Positions 53,329 through 63,034 of a DNA stretch of 64,000 nt are shown piece by piece (position 1 is the first letter of the stretch; each line of letters opens with the position of its first letter). The notes under the pieces are model-generated. The model was not told the origin of the DNA. It searched no databases and was given only the letters and a program-made list of their open reading frames with translations. The stretch spans positions 124,001 through 188,000 of the forward strand of contig NZ_JBFCVL010000004.1 of the NCBI RefSeq assembly GCF_040712075.1. The letters are read 5' to 3'. A program made the position numbers and the translations under genes. The stretch comes from Fodinicurvata sp. EGI_FJ10296. GTDB lineage: Bacteria > Pseudomonadota > Alphaproteobacteria > DSM-16000 > Inquilinaceae.

Positions 53329-54642
53329 CTATGTCTTCAACAGGGACTCGACGCTCTTGCCGGTAACGATGTGGCCGGTATTGACGTGCATCTCGTGATT
53401 GCCCTCGATATCCGACGGCTTATAGAGATAGTTGGCCAGAATTCCCGCACTCTGCCGCAGCCCTTTGGGCGAGGTGTCGCCCATCCAGTTGAGGCGCTCC
53501 AGCCTTGCGCCGTTGCCGAGATGGAATCGGGCCACGGCATCCAGCGGCCGCGCGCCGCGCTTCTCCCGCACCAGGTAATTAGCGCAGGCGGCGCACAGCG
53601 ATTTGCGCACCGGGTCCAGCTTGGCGGGATCGCCGATCCACCCGTCGGCGTCGATGGCATTGCGCGCGGCATCGATATGCGCACGCAGCTTTTCCGGCAC
53701 CACATCGCGGTCGACAGCGCGGAGCCACGCCAGAAACCCCGGCACCGGCGAAAGGGTCGCAAACGTCCTGATCCCCGGCCAGTCGCGCTGCAGATCCGCG
53801 ATGACCTGCTTCAGCAGGAAACTGCCGAACGAAATGCCGCGCAGGCCCTCCTGGCAGTTGGTAATGGAGTAGAATATCGCCGTATCCGCAACCGCGGTAT
53901 CGCCCACGGGCGCGTCACGGGCCAACAGCGGTTGGACCTGCCCGGCCATACCCTTGACCAGCGCGACCTGAACGAAGATGACCGGCTCGTCCTTAAGCGC
54001 CGGATGGAAGAAAGCATAGCAACGGCGGTCGCGGGCCAGACGGCGTCGCAGATCGTCCCAGCCCGGCACTTCGTGGACGGCCTCGTACTGGATCAGCTTT
54101 TCCAACACTACGGCCGGGGTCGACCAGTCGATCCGCTTCAGCACCAGGAACCCACGGTTGAACCAATCGCTGAGGACCGCCTTCATGTCGGCGTCGAGAC
54201 TGCGCAGATCCCGGTGATCGGCCAGATGCCGGCCGAGATCGCGGCGCATCTCGATGATCGTGGCGGTGCCTTCGGGCGCCATGTTGATGCGCCGGAACAA
54301 CTCGTGCCGTGGCGATTCGACCGCTTTCGCAAGGCGCATCAGACTGTCGGAATCGCGGAGTTCGCGATAGGCATCGGCAGCGGCGATGACCTCGTCGGGC
54401 TCGGGGTCAAAATCACGCGCCAATGCCTTGAAAAACGCCAGCTTGTTGGCCTCATCCATCGCCCTGTAGGTGTTTACGACTTCCCGGGCCAGCGCGACGC
54501 CCGACGCCTCTCCGCGCTGCGAAATCAGGTCGACCGACAGGGCGGCAAGGCCGGTCGCCAGCGAGCGTTCACGCCGAAGCGTCAGGAGTTCCAGGCCGCG
54601 GTCCGCCACCGAATTAAGGATCTGATAGAAGCTGTAGCTCAT
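53329..54642 (-). CDS. matA: Malonyl-CoA decarboxylase
   Basis: A 437-residue malonyl-CoA decarboxylase (MCD family), converting malonyl-CoA to acetyl-CoA. The N-terminal helical domain contains YRAMDEANKLAFFKALARDF; the GCN5-like catalytic domain has FFHPALKDEPVIFVQVALVKGM, ATLSPVPGFLAWL (catalytic Ser) and ARFHLGNGARLERLNWMGD (catalytic His). ATG at 54642 has GGGGGAG about seven bases upstream. With matB it forms the malonate-to-acetyl-CoA route. Confidence 0.95.
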   Translation of the reverse strand: MSYSFYQILNSVADRGLELLTLRRERSLATGLAALSVDLISQRGEASGVALAREVVNTYRAMDEANKLAFFKALARDFDPEPDEVIAAADAYRELRDSDSLMRLAKAVESPRHELFRRINMAPEGTATIIEMRRDLGRHLADHRDLRSLDADMKAVLSDWFNRGFLVLKRIDWSTPAVVLEKLIQYEAVHEVPGWDDLRRRLARDRRCYAFFHPALKDEPVIFVQVALVKGMAGQVQPLLARDAPVGDTAVADTAIFYSITNCQEGLRGISFGSFLLKQVIADLQRDWPGIRTFATLSPVPGFLAWLRAVDRDVVPEKLRAHIDAARNAIDADGWIGDPAKLDPVRKSLCAACANYLVREKRGARPLDAVARFHLGNGARLERLNWMGDTSPKGLRQSAGILANYLYKPSDIEGNHEMHVNTGHIVTGKSVESLLKT

Positions 54643-54819
54643 GACAGGCTCCCCCGCGCCGGATGCCCACACCGCATCGCCGGCCCGTCGCCGACTACAC
54701 AGGCATGCCCCAAGCCTGATACACCCGGTCCGAGCGTTCAAGAGCCATCATGGGTCGGTCGAAGGCAAATCCGTGAACGGATTTCTTCGGGGAGTAGGAT
54801 CCGGTCGCGGCCGATCGCG

Positions 54820-56244
54820 TCAGACGTCTTCCGCGGCCCGGGCCGGCGCAAAACCGGTCACAGTCGCGAAACGCGCCTCGATCGCTGCGGCAATGCGCAG
54901 CACGTCCGCATCCCTGCCCCGTTTGCCGCAGATCTGAATGCCGAATGGCAGCCCATGGCGATCGGTCCCGCATGGCACGACGACCACGGGATGTGCCGTC
55001 AGCGTCAGGGCATAGGCCAGGGCGATCCAGCGGTAATAGACATCCATGGCCTGACCGCCGACGGCAGCCGGATACCATTCATCCACCGGAAAGGGCGACA
55101 CGGGCGCTGCGGGACAGATCAGCACGTCGTGATCGTCCAGGAAGTCAACGAACCGGCGATAGAGACGGACGTGGCGCGCATGGGCGTCGGCCGCATCGAC
55201 CAGCGTCATGCTCAACCCCATCTCGACATTCGTGCGGACATTGGGGCCCAGTGCGTCGGGATTGCGGTCGTAAATCGCCTTGTAGCTACCGACAAAGGCC
55301 TGAGCCCGAAGAACGTCGAATACCCGATGGGCATCGGCCAGGGGCGGATCGGTGCGCCGGACGGACGCAACGGCGGGCGCCAGCGCGTCGACGGCTCCGT
55401 CGAAAGCCGCGCGAATATCGTCGTCCACCGGCGCGATGCCCAGATCCGCGCTTGCGGCTACGCGCAGAGCATTGAGGTCGGCGGGCCGGGCGTCGGCAAG
55501 ATCGCGGCGGTCGACCGGCCCGGCCATCGGATCGCGCGGGTCGTCGGCGGCCAGAACCGACAGCATCAGTGCCGCGTCACCCACGGTCCGCGCCATGGGC
55601 CCTTCGACCGCGAAGGTCGTCCAGCCGTTGCCCCGTCCCTCGTCCGCGACCAGCCCCGGTGTTGGCCGCACACCGACCACACCGCTGAAGGCCGCCGGAA
55701 CCCGCAGCGATCCGCCCGTGTCCGACCCGGTGGCCAGCGGCACCATCCGGGTTGCCAGGGCCACCGCCGATCCGCCCGACGACCCAGCGCAGGTCCTGGT
55801 CGTATCCAGCGGATTGACCGTCGCGCCGAACACGGCGTTGCGCGTATTGGCCCCGGCGCCGAATTCCGGCGTGTTCGACTTGCCGACCAGAATAGCACCG
55901 GCGGCCCGCATCCTTGCTACAAGGCCGCAATCGCGGCGGGGAACGTGGTCCTTGTACTCAAGCGAACCCCAGGTCGTCCGCACCCCTTCGGTCTCGTTCA
56001 GATCCTTGACCGCGAACGGCACGCCGTGCAGCGGTCCCAGTTTCCGGCCGGCGGCGACGGCGTCGTCTGCGGCCCCTGCTTCCTGACGGGCACGGTCCAG
56101 GCACAGTGTGACCATGGCGTTGACAGCCGGATTGCGCAGCGCGATCCGGTCGGCGGCGGCCTCCAGCGCATCCGACGCCGAAACACGCCCCGCTGCGATC
56201 CGATGCCTCAGTTCCACCGCCGACAGTCTGTCGATTTCCGTCAT
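54820..56244 (-). CDS. Amidase signature family enzyme
   Basis: A 474-residue amidase with the Ser-cisSer-Lys triad: Lys80 in FAVKDLNETEG, Ser155 in AGSSGGSAVAL and nucleophile Ser179 in GSDTGGSLRVPAA, with the 24-residue spacing seen in malonamidase E2. It hydrolyses an unknown amide. Its position before matA and matB makes malonamate or a malonic half-amide an attractive substrate, but the 177-base gap leaves co-transcription open. No signal peptide is present. Confidence 0.85.
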   Translation of the reverse strand: MTEIDRLSAVELRHRIAAGRVSASDALEAAADRIALRNPAVNAMVTLCLDRARQEAGAADDAVAAGRKLGPLHGVPFAVKDLNETEGVRTTWGSLEYKDHVPRRDCGLVARMRAAGAILVGKSNTPEFGAGANTRNAVFGATVNPLDTTRTCAGSSGGSAVALATRMVPLATGSDTGGSLRVPAAFSGVVGVRPTPGLVADEGRGNGWTTFAVEGPMARTVGDAALMLSVLAADDPRDPMAGPVDRRDLADARPADLNALRVAASADLGIAPVDDDIRAAFDGAVDALAPAVASVRRTDPPLADAHRVFDVLRAQAFVGSYKAIYDRNPDALGPNVRTNVEMGLSMTLVDAADAHARHVRLYRRFVDFLDDHDVLICPAAPVSPFPVDEWYPAAVGGQAMDVYYRWIALAYALTLTAHPVVVVPCGTDRHGLPFGIQICGKRGRDADVLRIAAAIEARFATVTGFAPARAAEDV

Positions 56245-56435
56245 TTCGCTTCCTTTTTATCTTTCTCCGGGACCTTGCTGCAGTAGCCGGAACGGGAAAA
56301 TCGGCCCTTCCCCCCCGCGGCAGTTTTCGGTACAACGCGCGCGAGCCGCGCCGCAACAGCTGACGGTCGCATGGGCTCGCGCCTCTCGAAGGTCATTACC
56401 AGTTCCGCCGGAATCAGCACGAGGATTTGAGCATC

Positions 56436-56963
56436 ATGGCGATCGGACTCGCAATCGCATTGTCGAGTATGGCCGGATTGGTCGCGGCATCGAATTTTCT
56501 CGTCCAGTATCCGATCAATGACTGGCTCACCTGGGGCGCGCTGACCTATCCACTGGCTTTTCTGGTCAACGATCTCACCAACCGGGCCTATGGACCGGCA
56601 AAGGCCCGCCAGGTCGTCTATGTCGGTTTCGCCCTGGCGGTAGTGCTGTCGATCTATCTGGCGACACCGCGCATCGCAATGGCGTCCGGCTGCGCGTTCC
56701 TGGTTGCCCAGCTGCTCGATACCTATATCTTCGACAAGCTGCGGAATACCGTGTGGTGGAAAGCCCCTCTCCTGGGGTCGGTCGTCGCGTCGTTCGTCGA
56801 TACGCTGCTGTTCTTCACCCTGGCCTTCGCTGGCGCCGGCCTGCCACTGGTCACGCTGATTGCGGGTGATTTCGCCGTCAAGGTGGTCCTGGCCCTGCTC
56901 TTCCTGATCCCGTTCCGGGCCATGATGCCGCTGACCCGTCCCGCCTCGATGCCGTCGGCGTGA
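56436..56963 (+). CDS. yhhQ: Queuosine precursor transporter (YhhQ/VUT family)
   Basis: A 175-residue integral membrane protein with about six helices and the family motifs [17 protein letters not shown] (residue 45) and [12 protein letters not shown]. YhhQ takes up queuine precursors such as preQ0/preQ1. ATG at 56436 follows GAGGA; the TTG at 56427 is too close to it. It is next to queA, tgt and queG, which supports the role. Confidence 0.9.
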   Translation: MAIGLAIALSSMAGLVAASNFLVQYPINDWLTWGALTYPLAFLVNDLTNRAYGPAKARQVVYVGFALAVVLSIYLATPRIAMASGCAFLVAQLLDTYIFDKLRNTVWWKAPLLGSVVASFVDTLLFFTLAFAGAGLPLVTLIAGDFAVKVVLALLFLIPFRAMMPLTRPASMPSA

Positions 56964-57009
56964 CCGTCGCTCCGCATACGGGCGTTCCGAAGACACGCGG
57001 ACGACACGG

Positions 57010-58071
57010 ATGAAGGTCGCGGATTTCGATTTCACGTTGCCCGAGGACCGCATCGCGCAGCGCCCCTGCGAACCGCGCGATGCGGCGCGTCTGCTGCATG
57101 TCGCACCGGACGCCCTGATCGACCGGTCGGTGCACGATCTGCCCGGGCTGATGGCGCCCGGCGACGTGATGGTCTTCAACGACACGCGCGTCATCCCTGC
57201 CCGCCTGTCCGGCAAACGTGACGAGGTGTCGGTATCGGTGACGCTGATGCGCAATCTCGGCGGCGACCGGTGGTCTGTCCTGGCGAAGCCGGGCAAGCGC
57301 CTTCGCGTTGGCGACCGCGTCGACTTCGGCGACCGTTTGACGGCATCGGTCGACGACAAGGCGGCCGACGGCATGATCGCGCTGACCTTCCAATGCGCCG
57401 ATGGCCCCGTCACGGCGGCGATCGAGGCACTGGGCGCGATGCCGCTGCCGCCCTATATTCGCGGCGGCCGGGCCGAAACCGATGATCGTGACCGCTATCA
57501 GACCGTTTATGCGGCACGCGACGGCGCCGTCGCCGCGCCGACCGCCGGTCTGCACTTTACGCCCGATCTGCTGGCGGCCCTGGACGCGGCCGGGGTCGAA
57601 CGGGCTTTCGTCACGCTGCATGTCGGCGCCGGCACGTTCCAGCCGGTCAAGGTCGAGGATACCGACGACCACGCGATGCACAGCGAAACCGGCGAGATCC
57701 CGGCCGAGGTCGCGGACCGGCTGAACCAGGCAAAGGCCGCCGGCCGCCGGATCGTCGCCGTTGGCACGACCAGCCTGCGCCTCCTGGAATCGGCAGCGGC
57801 GCCGAACGGTGAGATCCGGGCCTTTGCGGGCGACACCGACATCTTCATCACGCCGGGTTACCGGTTTCGCGCCGTCGACCGGCTGATGACCAATTTCCAT
57901 CTGCCGCGCTCGACTCTGTTCATGCTGGTATGCGCGTTCAGCGGAACCGAGCGTATGAAGGCGGCTTATGCCCATGCCGTCGACACCGGCTACAGATTCT
58001 ACAGCTATGGCGACGCCTGCCTGCTCGATCCGTCGGCTCCCGCCTCAGGAAACGGTACCCAATATGAGTGA
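57010..58071 (+). CDS. queA: tRNA preQ1(34) S-adenosylmethionine ribosyltransferase-isomerase
   Basis: A 353-residue QueA, normal length, adding the ribosyl moiety of SAM to preQ1-tRNA to make epoxyqueuosine. [20 protein letters not shown] at the start, [21 protein letters not shown] and the ending [17 protein letters not shown] are characteristic. The last codons overlap the tgt start by eight bases. Confidence 0.95.
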   Translation: MKVADFDFTLPEDRIAQRPCEPRDAARLLHVAPDALIDRSVHDLPGLMAPGDVMVFNDTRVIPARLSGKRDEVSVSVTLMRNLGGDRWSVLAKPGKRLRVGDRVDFGDRLTASVDDKAADGMIALTFQCADGPVTAAIEALGAMPLPPYIRGGRAETDDRDRYQTVYAARDGAVAAPTAGLHFTPDLLAALDAAGVERAFVTLHVGAGTFQPVKVEDTDDHAMHSETGEIPAEVADRLNQAKAAGRRIVAVGTTSLRLLESAAAPNGEIRAFAGDTDIFITPGYRFRAVDRLMTNFHLPRSTLFMLVCAFSGTERMKAAYAHAVDTGYRFYSYGDACLLDPSAPASGNGTQYE

Positions 58072-59236
58072 AGCCGACATCACCGCCCCCCACATAACTG
58101 ACGACCCGCAGACAGCGTTCAAATACGATCTGTTCGCAACCGATGGCGCGGCACGGCGCGGCCGGATTTCCACCGCCCATGGCCCGGTCGATACGCCGGC
58201 CTTCATGCCCGTCGGCACCGCGGGCACGGTCAAGGGCATGCTGCCGGAAAACGTGGCGGATACCGGCGCCCAGATCGTTCTGGGCAATACCTATCACCTG
58301 ATGCTGCGTCCGGGCGCAGACCGGGTCGAGCGTCTGGGCGGCCTGCGCCGGATGATGGACTGGAAGGGGCCGGTACTGACCGACTCCGGCGGTTTTCAGG
58401 TCATGTCGCTGGCGGCGCTGCGCCGGATGTCCGAAGACGGCGTGACGTTTCAGTCTCATCTGGATGGCAGCCGGCACCATCTTTCGCCCGAATCGTCGAT
58501 CGGCATTCAGCACGCGCTCGGCAGCACCATCACCATGGCGCTGGACGAATGCACCGCCCACCCGGCGCCCTGGGCGACGGCAGCGGACAGCATGCGCCTG
58601 TCGATGCGCTGGGCCTTGCGCAGCAAGGACGCGTTTCAGGTGCGGCCCGGTCATGCGCTGTTCGGCATCGTTCAGGGCAGCGTCTATGACGACCTTCGTC
58701 GCGAAAGTGCCGAGGCGCTGACCGCCATCGGCTTCGACGGCTATGCGATTGGCGGATTGGCTGTCGGCGAGGGGCAGGAGGAGATGTTCCGCGTTCTGGA
58801 TGCCACTGTCGGCTTTCTGCCCGCCGACCGCCCACGCTATCTGATGGGGGTCGGCACGCCGGCCGATCTGGTCGGGGCGGTCGGGCGCGGTGTTGATATG
58901 TTCGACTGCGTCATGCCGACCCGCTCGGGGCGAACGGGCCAGGCGTTCACCCGGCACGGCAAGATCAACATCCGCAATGCCCGCCACCAGGACGACCCGC
59001 GCCCTCTGGATGCAGCCTGCGGTTGCCCCGCTTGCACCCGATTCAGCCGCGCCTATCTTCACCATCTGAATCGGTGCGGGGAAATTTTGGGTGCAATACT
59101 TATGACCTGGCATAATATTAGGTACTATCAGGATATAATGGCCGAGATGCGCGCATCGATCGAACAAGGTCGGTTCGGTGACGCGACGGCGATGATGGCT
59201 GATGGGTGGCTCCGCGGCGATATAGACCGGCTATAG
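58064..59236 (+). CDS. tgt: tRNA-guanine transglycosylase
   Basis: A 390-residue TGT that swaps guanine-34 for preQ1 in tRNA-Asp, Asn, His and Tyr. The catalytic region [34 protein letters not shown] and the nucleophile Asp in [15 protein letters not shown] are intact; zinc is held by [18 protein letters not shown] 20-residue N-terminal extension is present. ATG at 58064 is set by overlap with the queA stop and AGGAA upstream. Confidence 0.95.
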   Translation: MSEADITAPHITDDPQTAFKYDLFATDGAARRGRISTAHGPVDTPAFMPVGTAGTVKGMLPENVADTGAQIVLGNTYHLMLRPGADRVERLGGLRRMMDWKGPVLTDSGGFQVMSLAALRRMSEDGVTFQSHLDGSRHHLSPESSIGIQHALGSTITMALDECTAHPAPWATAADSMRLSMRWALRSKDAFQVRPGHALFGIVQGSVYDDLRRESAEALTAIGFDGYAIGGLAVGEGQEEMFRVLDATVGFLPADRPRYLMGVGTPADLVGAVGRGVDMFDCVMPTRSGRTGQAFTRHGKINIRNARHQDDPRPLDAACGCPACTRFSRAYLHHLNRCGEILGAILMTWHNIRYYQDIMAEMRASIEQGRFGDATAMMADGWLRGDIDRL

Positions 59237-59325
59237 GTCTGTTCCGGTACGGGTCCGGCCGCCATTCGACAGAGCTCGACCCGACCGGCGATGACCCGGC
59301 CCCCAGGTTATTGAAAGCCGCAGCG

Positions 59326-60489
59326 ATGACAGTCGCCGATCCTACTACCGACGACACCGGCAGCCCGGCCGGCCTGCGGTCGTGGCTGCGCAGCCAAGCG
59401 CTGGAAATCGGGTTCGATGCCGTCGGATTCGCTCCCGCTGATGCGTTCGAGGGGCTGCGCGAGCGTCTCGACGGGTTTCTGGCGGCTGGCTACCACGGCG
59501 ATATGGGATGGCTGGCCGAAACCGCAGACCGCCGCGCAGAGCCGCGCACGCTTTGGGGCGATGCGCGGACTGTAATGTCGGTGGCGATCAACTATGGTCC
59601 GGCCGACGACCCGATGACGCTGCTGGAACAGAAATCGCGCGGTGCCGTGTCGGTATACGCCCGCAATCGCGACTATCACGACACCATGAAGAAACGTCTG
59701 AAGGCACTGGCGCGCGCTTATGCCGCCCGCACCGGCCGTCCCTTGAAGGTCTTCGTCGATACCGCGCCGGTCATGGAAAAGCCGATCGCGGAACGCGCCG
59801 GCCTTGGCTGGACCGGCAAGCATACCAACCTGGTCTCTCGACGGCTCGGCTCGTGGTTCTTCCTGGGCGAAATGTTTCTGGACATCGATCTGCCGCCCGA
59901 CGAACAGGAGCCCGATCACTGCGGATCCTGCAACCGCTGCCTGTCAGTCTGCCCGACCGATGCGTTTCCAGCGCCCTACCGACTCGACGCCACCCGCTGC
60001 ATCTCGTATCTGACGATCGAGCACAAGGGGCATATCCCGGAGGCGCTGCGCGCGCCCATGGGCAACCGCATCTATGGCTGCGACGACTGCCTGGCGGTCT
60101 GCCCGTGGAACAAGTTCGCCAGCAGGACCAACGAGAACGATTTTCTCCCGCGCGTCGAATTGAGCGCCCCGCGACTGGCCGATCTGGCCGATCTTGACGA
60201 TGCCGGATTTCGCGACGTGTTTCGAAACTCGCCGGTCAAGCGGATCGGACGGGACCGCTTCGTGCGCAATGTCATGATCGCGATCGGCAACAGCGCCATG
60301 CCGGCATTGCTGCCCACGGTGCGGGAGCGTCTGTCGGATTCCTCCACGCTGGTGCGGGCAATGGCCGTCTGGGCTTTCTCGCAGCTCGCCGACAGTGCCG
60401 AGATCGCCGCCGAGGCCGGCCGGCGCCGCGACGCCGAACCGAATGCGGAAATCCGGCAGGAATGGGATCGGGCGCTTAAAACGGGTTGA
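59326..60489 (+). CDS. queG: Epoxyqueuosine reductase
   Basis: A 387-residue cobalamin and iron-sulphur enzyme completing queuosine synthesis. CGSCNRCLSVCPTDAFPAP (about residue 199) and CDDCLAVCPWNKFA hold the two [4Fe-4S] clusters; the N-terminal domain has the B12-binding layout. The C-terminal HEAT-like region is at about 310-385. ATG at 59326 is taken by homology; no strong ribosome site is visible. It follows tgt after 89 bases. Together with yhhQ, queA and tgt it gives a salvage-plus-maturation set. Confidence 0.95.
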   Translation: MTVADPTTDDTGSPAGLRSWLRSQALEIGFDAVGFAPADAFEGLRERLDGFLAAGYHGDMGWLAETADRRAEPRTLWGDARTVMSVAINYGPADDPMTLLEQKSRGAVSVYARNRDYHDTMKKRLKALARAYAARTGRPLKVFVDTAPVMEKPIAERAGLGWTGKHTNLVSRRLGSWFFLGEMFLDIDLPPDEQEPDHCGSCNRCLSVCPTDAFPAPYRLDATRCISYLTIEHKGHIPEALRAPMGNRIYGCDDCLAVCPWNKFASRTNENDFLPRVELSAPRLADLADLDDAGFRDVFRNSPVKRIGRDRFVRNVMIAIGNSAMPALLPTVRERLSDSSTLVRAMAVWAFSQLADSAEIAAEAGRRRDAEPNAEIRQEWDRALKTG

Positions 60490-60585
60490 CCCTCGCCGCC
60501 GACCGGGCAGTATCGCCGGGAACCGATCGGCACGCTCCATCATCCGACCCGCGTGCCGCCCTGACGAAGAGGAATCCGGCGAACA

Positions 60586-61284
60586 ATGACCTTTGAGACA
60601 TCCCTGCCCGACCGCGCGCGACTGGCGATCTTTGATTGTGATGGTGTGCTGGTCGACAGCGAATGGCTGGCAAATATGGTGGTTGGGCGTGAATTGGGCG
60701 CGCTGGGTGTCGCCACCGACGAAGTCGATCTGGCACAGCGCTTTACCGGCCGGACGACACCGGAAATGGTCGCCACGCTGGCCGACGAGGCAGGCGTCAC
60801 ACTGCCGCCGGGATTTGTCATCGCCGTTGAAGACGCCATCGATCTGGCCCTGCGGTCGGAGGTAACGGAGATCGAGGGTGCGGCTGCGTTCCTGTCACGC
60901 ATGACCGGCGCGCGGGGTATCGCATCGAACAGCGGCGCGGACCGGGTCAGGGCCTCTCTGGACAAGGCCGGACTGGCCGGATATTTCGACCCGGCGACGA
61001 TCTTTGCCGCCGAACGGGTCAGCCGGCCGAAACCCGCCCCCGACATTTACAATCTTGCCTTCGAATCGCTGGGCGGCCGCCGGGACGACACGGTCGTGGT
61101 CGAAGACAGTGTCGCGGGCGTCACGGCCGCGCACCAGGCCGGGCTGCCGGTCATCGGTTTCGCCGGCGGATCCCATACGCCGCCGGGCCACGGCGAAGCC
61201 CTGCTGACGGCCGGCGCGGCACTCGTGGTCGCCGGCTACGATGCGCTGTTGCCCGTCTTCGACGACCTCGGCCTGCTGGGATGA
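60586..61284 (+). CDS. HAD family hydrolase
   Basis: A 232-residue haloacid-dehalogenase fold phosphatase, beta-phosphoglucomutase-like subgroup. The nucleophile Asp is in IFDCDGVLVDSEW (residue 17), motif II in GIASNSGADRV, the Lys in SRPKPAPDIY and the acidic motif VVVEDSVAGV. The substrate is probably a small sugar phosphate. It follows queG after 96 bases with its own ribosome site; a role in queuosine metabolism is not indicated. Confidence 0.9.
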   Translation: MTFETSLPDRARLAIFDCDGVLVDSEWLANMVVGRELGALGVATDEVDLAQRFTGRTTPEMVATLADEAGVTLPPGFVIAVEDAIDLALRSEVTEIEGAAAFLSRMTGARGIASNSGADRVRASLDKAGLAGYFDPATIFAAERVSRPKPAPDIYNLAFESLGGRRDDTVVVEDSVAGVTAAHQAGLPVIGFAGGSHTPPGHGEALLTAGAALVVAGYDALLPVFDDLGLLG

Positions 61285-61311
61285 ACCGCTGGTTCCCCCA
61301 TACCTGGGCAA

Positions 61312-62070
61312 TTATCGGAACTGGCGCTGTTCCTCGCGCGCATAGCCCCACCACGCCAGCAGGCTGAACAGAAAGAAGAACACCGCCAGCCCCGCGAACG
61401 GATACCACCCGACCGGAAAACCGAACGGGATCGGCCAGACCAGTTCGGCAACCATACGCGAGGGCATGAAGATCGAAATCTGCTGGACGAACGCTGGCAG
61501 ATCCATCGGCGGCACCCAGAGCCCACCTAGATAGGACAGCGGCAGATAGATGACATTGGCCATCGCGATCGCTGATTTCGCGCTCGTCCAATAGCCCAGG
61601 GCGATCCCGGCGACGGCGAAGGGCACAGCCCCCAGCGTCAGCGCGGCGGCCAGCAGCACCCACTGGCCAAGCGAAAATGCCAGCGGCGTTGTCGCCACGG
61701 CCACCACGGCCAGAATGGTGACGCCGACCGCCGCGACCAGAATGGCGGCGGCGATGCGGGCGACGAACTGGCTGACGGGAGAAGCCGGTAACGTCCGCAG
61801 ATAGCGCTGCCACGGCGTCGCCCGGTCCTGCGCGATGCCCACACCGAACTGATGGAACGCTACGCCCAGAACGGCAAAGACCGAAAACGAGCCGAGCATG
61901 AACCCGGCTTCGGCAGGTGTGCCGGCGTTGGGCACGCCGAAGAACACGAACAGCATCAGCGGCAGAACCGCCGTCGGAAACAGATAGGCGGGATGACGCA
62001 CCACATCCATCAGTTCAAGGCGAACGAAGGCGAGCGTCAGCTTCAGCGACGGGATCGGGATCGATTTCAT
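61312..62070 (-). CDS. ABC-2 type transporter permease
   Basis: A 252-residue membrane protein with six helices, an ABC-2 type exporter permease (YFPTAVLPLMLFVFFGVPNAG at about 30; YLPLSYLGGLWVPPMDLPAFVQ at about 175). The substrate is unknown; the set resembles drug or lipid exporters. It follows the ATPase gene by 79 bases. That gap holds a 16-base-spaced direct repeat of AGGATTATGGG (62102 and 62118). Confidence 0.85.
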   Translation of the reverse strand: MKSIPIPSLKLTLAFVRLELMDVVRHPAYLFPTAVLPLMLFVFFGVPNAGTPAEAGFMLGSFSVFAVLGVAFHQFGVGIAQDRATPWQRYLRTLPASPVSQFVARIAAAILVAAVGVTILAVVAVATTPLAFSLGQWVLLAAALTLGAVPFAVAGIALGYWTSAKSAIAMANVIYLPLSYLGGLWVPPMDLPAFVQQISIFMPSRMVAELVWPIPFGFPVGWYPFAGLAVFFFLFSLLAWWGYAREEQRQFR

Positions 62071-62149
62071 GGCGCGCTTGTCCCAGTTCGTTCGCGGCTT
62101 AAGGATTATGGGGCTTGAGGATTATGGGTCCGGGCGGCCGGCGACCCTG

Positions 62150-63034
62150 TCAGGACCCCTGGCCGGTCAGCGACAGAAAGGCTTCCTCCAGGCTGGCTCT
62201 GGCAACTTCCAGATCGCGGAATGAGACGCCGGAGGCGACCAGACGGCGGACCGCCTCGTCGGAATCCGTCGTCAGCACGTCATGTCGCGCACCATCGACC
62301 GACACGCTGCCGATGCCGTCGAGGTCGGGGGAGTGGTCCGCCAGAAAGGATATGCGGCGCGCACCGGCGCGGGCGGCGATTTCCGCAACCGTGCCGTCGG
62401 CGATGATCCGGCCCGACCGGAAGACGACGATCCGGTCGGCCAGCGCCTCGGCCTCCTCAAGGGCGTGAGTGGTGAGCAGGACGGCCCGTCCGGCCCCGGC
62501 CTGCCGCGCGATTTCCGCCCAGACGTCGCGCCGGACGCCGACATCCAGTGCCGTGGTGGGCTCGTCGAGAACCACGAGATCCGGATTGCCGATAAAGGCG
62601 CAGCCGAGCGCCAACAGCCGCTTCTGGCCGCCGCTGAAACCGCCGCTGGGCCGATCCGCCACGTCTGTCAGACCGAGCCGGCGCATCAGTGTCCCGGGTC
62701 CGATCGGGCTGGAGTAGTGACAGGCGACGAGGTGAAGGATCTCGCGCGGCGTAGCCCCCGGCGGAAAATCCGTTTGCTGGGGCGTCACGCCGACCCGTCG
62801 GCGTGACGCCGCCAGACGCGGATCGCCGCCGAACAACGACACGGTGCCATGGTCAGCGCCGCGCAGCCCGACCAGCAATTCCAGCGCCGTTGTCTTGCCG
62901 GCCCCGTTCGGACCCAGCAGCGCCGTCACCTGCCCCGACTGGATGGTCAGATCGATACCGTCCAGCGCGGTCACGTCTCCGTAGCGTTTGCTCACGTTGT
63001 CGAAGGACGCGACCCCGCTGGTTTCCGTCATCAT
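62150..63034 (-). CDS. ABC transporter ATP-binding protein
   Basis: A 294-residue ATPase of the ABC-2 (DrrA-like) class: Walker A LLGPNGAGKTTAL (about residue 38), signature FSGGQKRLL, Walker B DLVVLDEPTTALD and the switch His in TTHALEEAEAL. The C-terminal 80 residues resemble the DrrA-type regulatory part. It overlaps the fabD stop by 4 bases (ATGA), so translation is coupled to fabD. With the adjacent permease it forms an exporter. Confidence 0.9.
   Translation of the reverse strand: MMTETSGVASFDNVSKRYGDVTALDGIDLTIQSGQVTALLGPNGAGKTTALELLVGLRGADHGTVSLFGGDPRLAASRRRVGVTPQQTDFPPGATPREILHLVACHYSSPIGPGTLMRRLGLTDVADRPSGGFSGGQKRLLALGCAFIGNPDLVVLDEPTTALDVGVRRDVWAEIARQAGAGRAVLLTTHALEEAEALADRIVVFRSGRIIADGTVAEIAARAGARRISFLADHSPDLDGIGSVSVDGARHDVLTTDSDEAVRRLVASGVSFRDLEVARASLEEAFLSLTGQGS

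Noticed and set aside
53305-56286. A 993-residue open frame on the plus strand, antisense to matA and the amidase
   Set aside because: It is the mirror frame of two well-recognised genes, rich in Arg and Pro with no domain, and has no ribosome site. High GC makes such frames common.
62102-62128. Direct repeat AGGATTATGGG twice, spaced 16 bases
   Set aside because: Only two short copies between coupled ABC genes; too little to call a regulatory or CRISPR-like array.
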